This document shows positions 59,667-64,000 of a stretch of 64,000 nucleotides of DNA, piece by piece. The notes beneath the pieces are model-generated. The model saw only the letters and a list, made by a program, of their open reading frames with translations, made no database searches and had not been told where the DNA came from. Origin of the DNA: Pseudomonas sediminis (GTDB lineage: Bacteria > Pseudomonadota > Gammaproteobacteria > Pseudomonadales > Pseudomonadaceae); contig NZ_CP154631.1 in the NCBI RefSeq assembly GCF_039555755.1, forward strand, positions 4,278,001 through 4,342,000, read 5' to 3'. How positions within the stretch are numbered: position 1 is the stretch's first letter; every line of letters starts with the position of its first letter. The translations under genes and the position numbers were made by a program.

Positions 59667-59792
59667 GTCACCGGGGTTATGAGCGGTCGTTCAAACCATA
59701 GGGTCGATGTGATGACGCGGCAATCGGGCCAGACCTGATAAACTGCGCGGCTAAACGCCAATCAGGCTGAATCATTTACGCGAGCGCTGTCA

Positions 59793-60149
59793 GTGGAATT
59801 GTTCAAAGAGTTCATCTTCGAGGCGGCCCACCGTCTGCCACACGTGCCGGAAGGCCACAAATGCGGCCGCCTGCATGGCCACTCCTTCCGAGTTGCCATC
59901 TACATCGAAGGTGAAGTCGATCCCTATACTGGCTGGATTCGAGACTTCTCCGAGATCAAGGCGATCTTCAAACCGATCTACGAACAGCTCGACCACAACT
60001 ACCTGAACGACATCCCCGGCCTGGAAAACCCAACCAGCGAAGTGCTGGCCAAGTGGATCTGGCAACAGGTCAAGCCCTTGCTGCCGGAGCTGTCGCGCGT
60101 ACGTATCCACGAAACCTGCACCAGCGGCTGCGAATACCGCGGCGATTGA
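59793..60149 (+). CDS. queD: 6-Carboxytetrahydropterin synthase
   Basis: A 118-residue enzyme of queuosine/7-deazaguanine synthesis; it converts dihydroneopterin triphosphate to 6-carboxytetrahydropterin. The zinc histidines are H13 (EAAHRL), H28 and H30 (LHGHSF); the catalytic cysteine is C24 (KCGRL) and the C-terminal [12 protein letters not shown] carries the catalytic Glu. The start is GTG at 59793, since no ATG fits the conserved N-terminus; the ribosome site is weak. Confidence 0.93.
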   Translation: MELFKEFIFEAAHRLPHVPEGHKCGRLHGHSFRVAIYIEGEVDPYTGWIRDFSEIKAIFKPIYEQLDHNYLNDIPGLENPTSEVLAKWIWQQVKPLLPELSRVRIHETCTSGCEYRGD

Positions 60150-60162
60150 CCCCTCAGAAACA

Positions 60163-60193
60163 GCAAAGGCCACCTTCATAGGTGGCCTTTTGC
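60163..60193 (+). terminator. Rho-independent terminator after queD
   Basis: GCAAAGGCCACC-TTCATA-GGTGGCCTTTTGC is a stable stem 14 bases after the queD stop, ending in TTTT. Confidence 0.88.
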
Positions 60194-60305
60194 TTGATGC
60201 CGATAACGCACTACCCCACAGGGTGCGCCATGCGCCCCGCGATAACCGCGCCTTGGCCGGTACCCCAACGTGATGGCCTAAGCGTGCTTTCCGCGCTGCA
60301 AAGAA

Positions 60306-60339
60306 GAAACCCCAGACCGCTTTCGCGATCTGGGGTTTC
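60306..60339 (-). terminator. Terminator of the rRNA operon
   Basis: GAAACCCCAGA-CCGCTTTCGCGA-TCTGGGGTTTC is a strong inverted repeat just downstream of the 5S gene on the minus strand, followed by TTCTTTG on that strand. Confidence 0.88.
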
Positions 60340-60345
60340 GTATAG

Positions 60346-60465
60346 GAGCTTGACGATGACCTACTCTCACATGGTGAAGCACCACACTACCATCGGCGAT
60401 GCGTCGTTTCACTACTGAGTTCGGGATGGGATCAGGTGGTTCCAACGCTCTATGGTCGTCAAGCA
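60346..60465 (-). rRNA. rrf: 5S ribosomal RNA
   Basis: The minus strand begins TGCTTGACGACCATAGAGCG and ends near GGTCATCGTCAAGCTC, with the conserved CCGAACTCAGTAGTGAAACG in between. Length 120 and position 3' of 23S fit Pseudomonas 5S. Ends are by comparison and may be off by a few bases. Confidence 0.93.
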
Positions 60466-60604
60466 ATTCGGTTGGGATGTCGTCGCGAGACGCTATCCCT
60501 TGGATACGTGATAGATGATTTGTAGTTCTTGCAAATTTTCGGCTTTCTGTCGACTTCACCATCGACACCCTCTGCTTTGAGGGCAGATTGTTTGGGTGTT
60601 ATAT

Positions 60605-63495
<2,891 letters not shown>

Positions 63496-63636
63496 ATATA
63501 ACCCCAAGCAATCTGGTTACTGTCTCAATCGTGAAGACGACATTCGCCGAAAATTTGCGTCTTGAGAACTACAAATTTTACCTTGACCAGATCAATTGCC
63601 AGTGAAAGCAATTAATCAGTCACTTCTATCACATAT

Positions 63637-63655
63637 CCAAATTTTTAAAGAACGA
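63637..63655 (-). promoter_or_regulatory. boxA-like antitermination element in the 16S-23S spacer
   Basis: On the minus strand GTTCTTTAAAAATTTGG resembles the spacer boxA of Pseudomonas rrn operons (TGCTCTTTA-like core) upstream of 23S. Confidence 0.5.
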
Positions 63656-63756
63656 TATTCGTACCGGTCAAAAGACCAGAAATCAGCACTCGCCAGGTCT
63701 ACCCTGAAGCGCTCATTTCTGAACTCTTTCTCTTCTCACCGTAACCGCGTAGAGAG

Positions 63757-63832
63757 TGGTGGAGCCAAGCGGGATCGAACCGCTGACCTCCTGCGTGCAA
63801 GGCAGGCGCTCTCCCAGCTGAGCTATGGCCCC
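63757..63832 (-). tRNA. tRNA-Ala (TGC anticodon)
   Basis: 76 bases on the minus strand, starting GGGGCCATAGCTCAGCTGGG and ending GGCTCCACCA. The anticodon loop CTTGCACG has TGC, and GGTTCGATCCC is the T-loop. Its place between tRNA-Ile and 23S is the standard rrn spacer order. Confidence 0.96.
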
Positions 63833-63854
63833 GTATTCTTCTGCACCAAGCAAT

Positions 63855-63931
<77 letters not shown>

Positions 63932-64000
63932 ATAACAGGGTCGCGTTACAGCATCGTCTTCGACTATGAATCAAGCAATTCGTGTGGGAACTTATGAAGA

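Overview
The window is about 62-63 % GC chromosomal DNA from a Pseudomonas, most like the P. mendocina / P. oleovorans group. This rests on a complete liuRABCDE leucine operon, a chemoreceptor-transporter-chemoreceptor-BqsSR gene order that matches P. aeruginosa PA2652-PA2659 as I remember it, a chromosomal class C beta-lactamase, Pseudomonas-type REP palindromes, and a typical rrn operon with tRNA-Ile and tRNA-Ala. No database search was possible, so names rest on motifs, lengths and gene order.

Layout. 1-7216: a minus-strand glycerol-type ABC importer (glpSTPQUV order, glpV cut by the window edge) with a sigma-54 promoter, divergent from its likely enhancer-binding activator. 7311-8450: ampC. 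8486-19017: branched-chain amino acid catabolism, with an acyl-CoA dehydrogenase/thiolase/SDR module divergent from liuRABCDE around one palindromic LiuR operator; palindromic repeats fill almost every gene junction. 19322-27095: an RsbQ-like hydrolase overlapping a PAS-GGDEF cyclase, a periplasmic binding protein, a PilU-like ATPase, ppiC, a LysR regulator with a RidA-family gene, a nitroreductase and pdxY. 27278-38005: an accessory stretch with a wrecked patatin gene, an IS1182-type element, a sulfonate-type ABC/TauD operon, a second IS1182-type element and a protein with a HEPN-like motif. 38153-45509: a diguanylate cyclase, an orphan MetQ-type binding protein, a D-cysteine-desulfhydrase remnant, and tauAABCD. 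45510-46274 has no recognisable gene. 46275-49547: ybiT, a frameshifted azoR and its LysR neighbour. 49549-59666: chemoreceptors, a transporter, an FMN reductase, a BqsSR-type two-component operon with two PepSY proteins, and a patatin-like gene. 59793-63931: queD, then 5S, 23S, tRNA-Ala and tRNA-Ile on the minus strand; 16S lies beyond the right edge.

How it fits together. Two operons (30347-35209 and 41046-45509) both pair an ABC importer carrying two binding-protein genes with an Fe(II)/2-oxoglutarate dioxygenase, the standard design for scavenging sulfur from organosulfonates; AT-rich islands with TTATTC motifs upstream suggest common sulfur-starvation control. The liu block takes leucine-derived isovaleryl-CoA to acetoacetate and acetyl-CoA, and the divergent module has the enzymes expected for the isoleucine branch.

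I found no clearly new defence or mobile system. The observations most worth a second look are the complementary degeneration of the two glycerol-importer ATPases, the RsbQ-like hydrolase coupled to a diguanylate cyclase, a short in-frame deletion inside the first tauA, both IS1182-type elements sitting inside pre-existing hairpins, and a BqsR-box-like direct repeat at the PepSY/BqsRS promoter.
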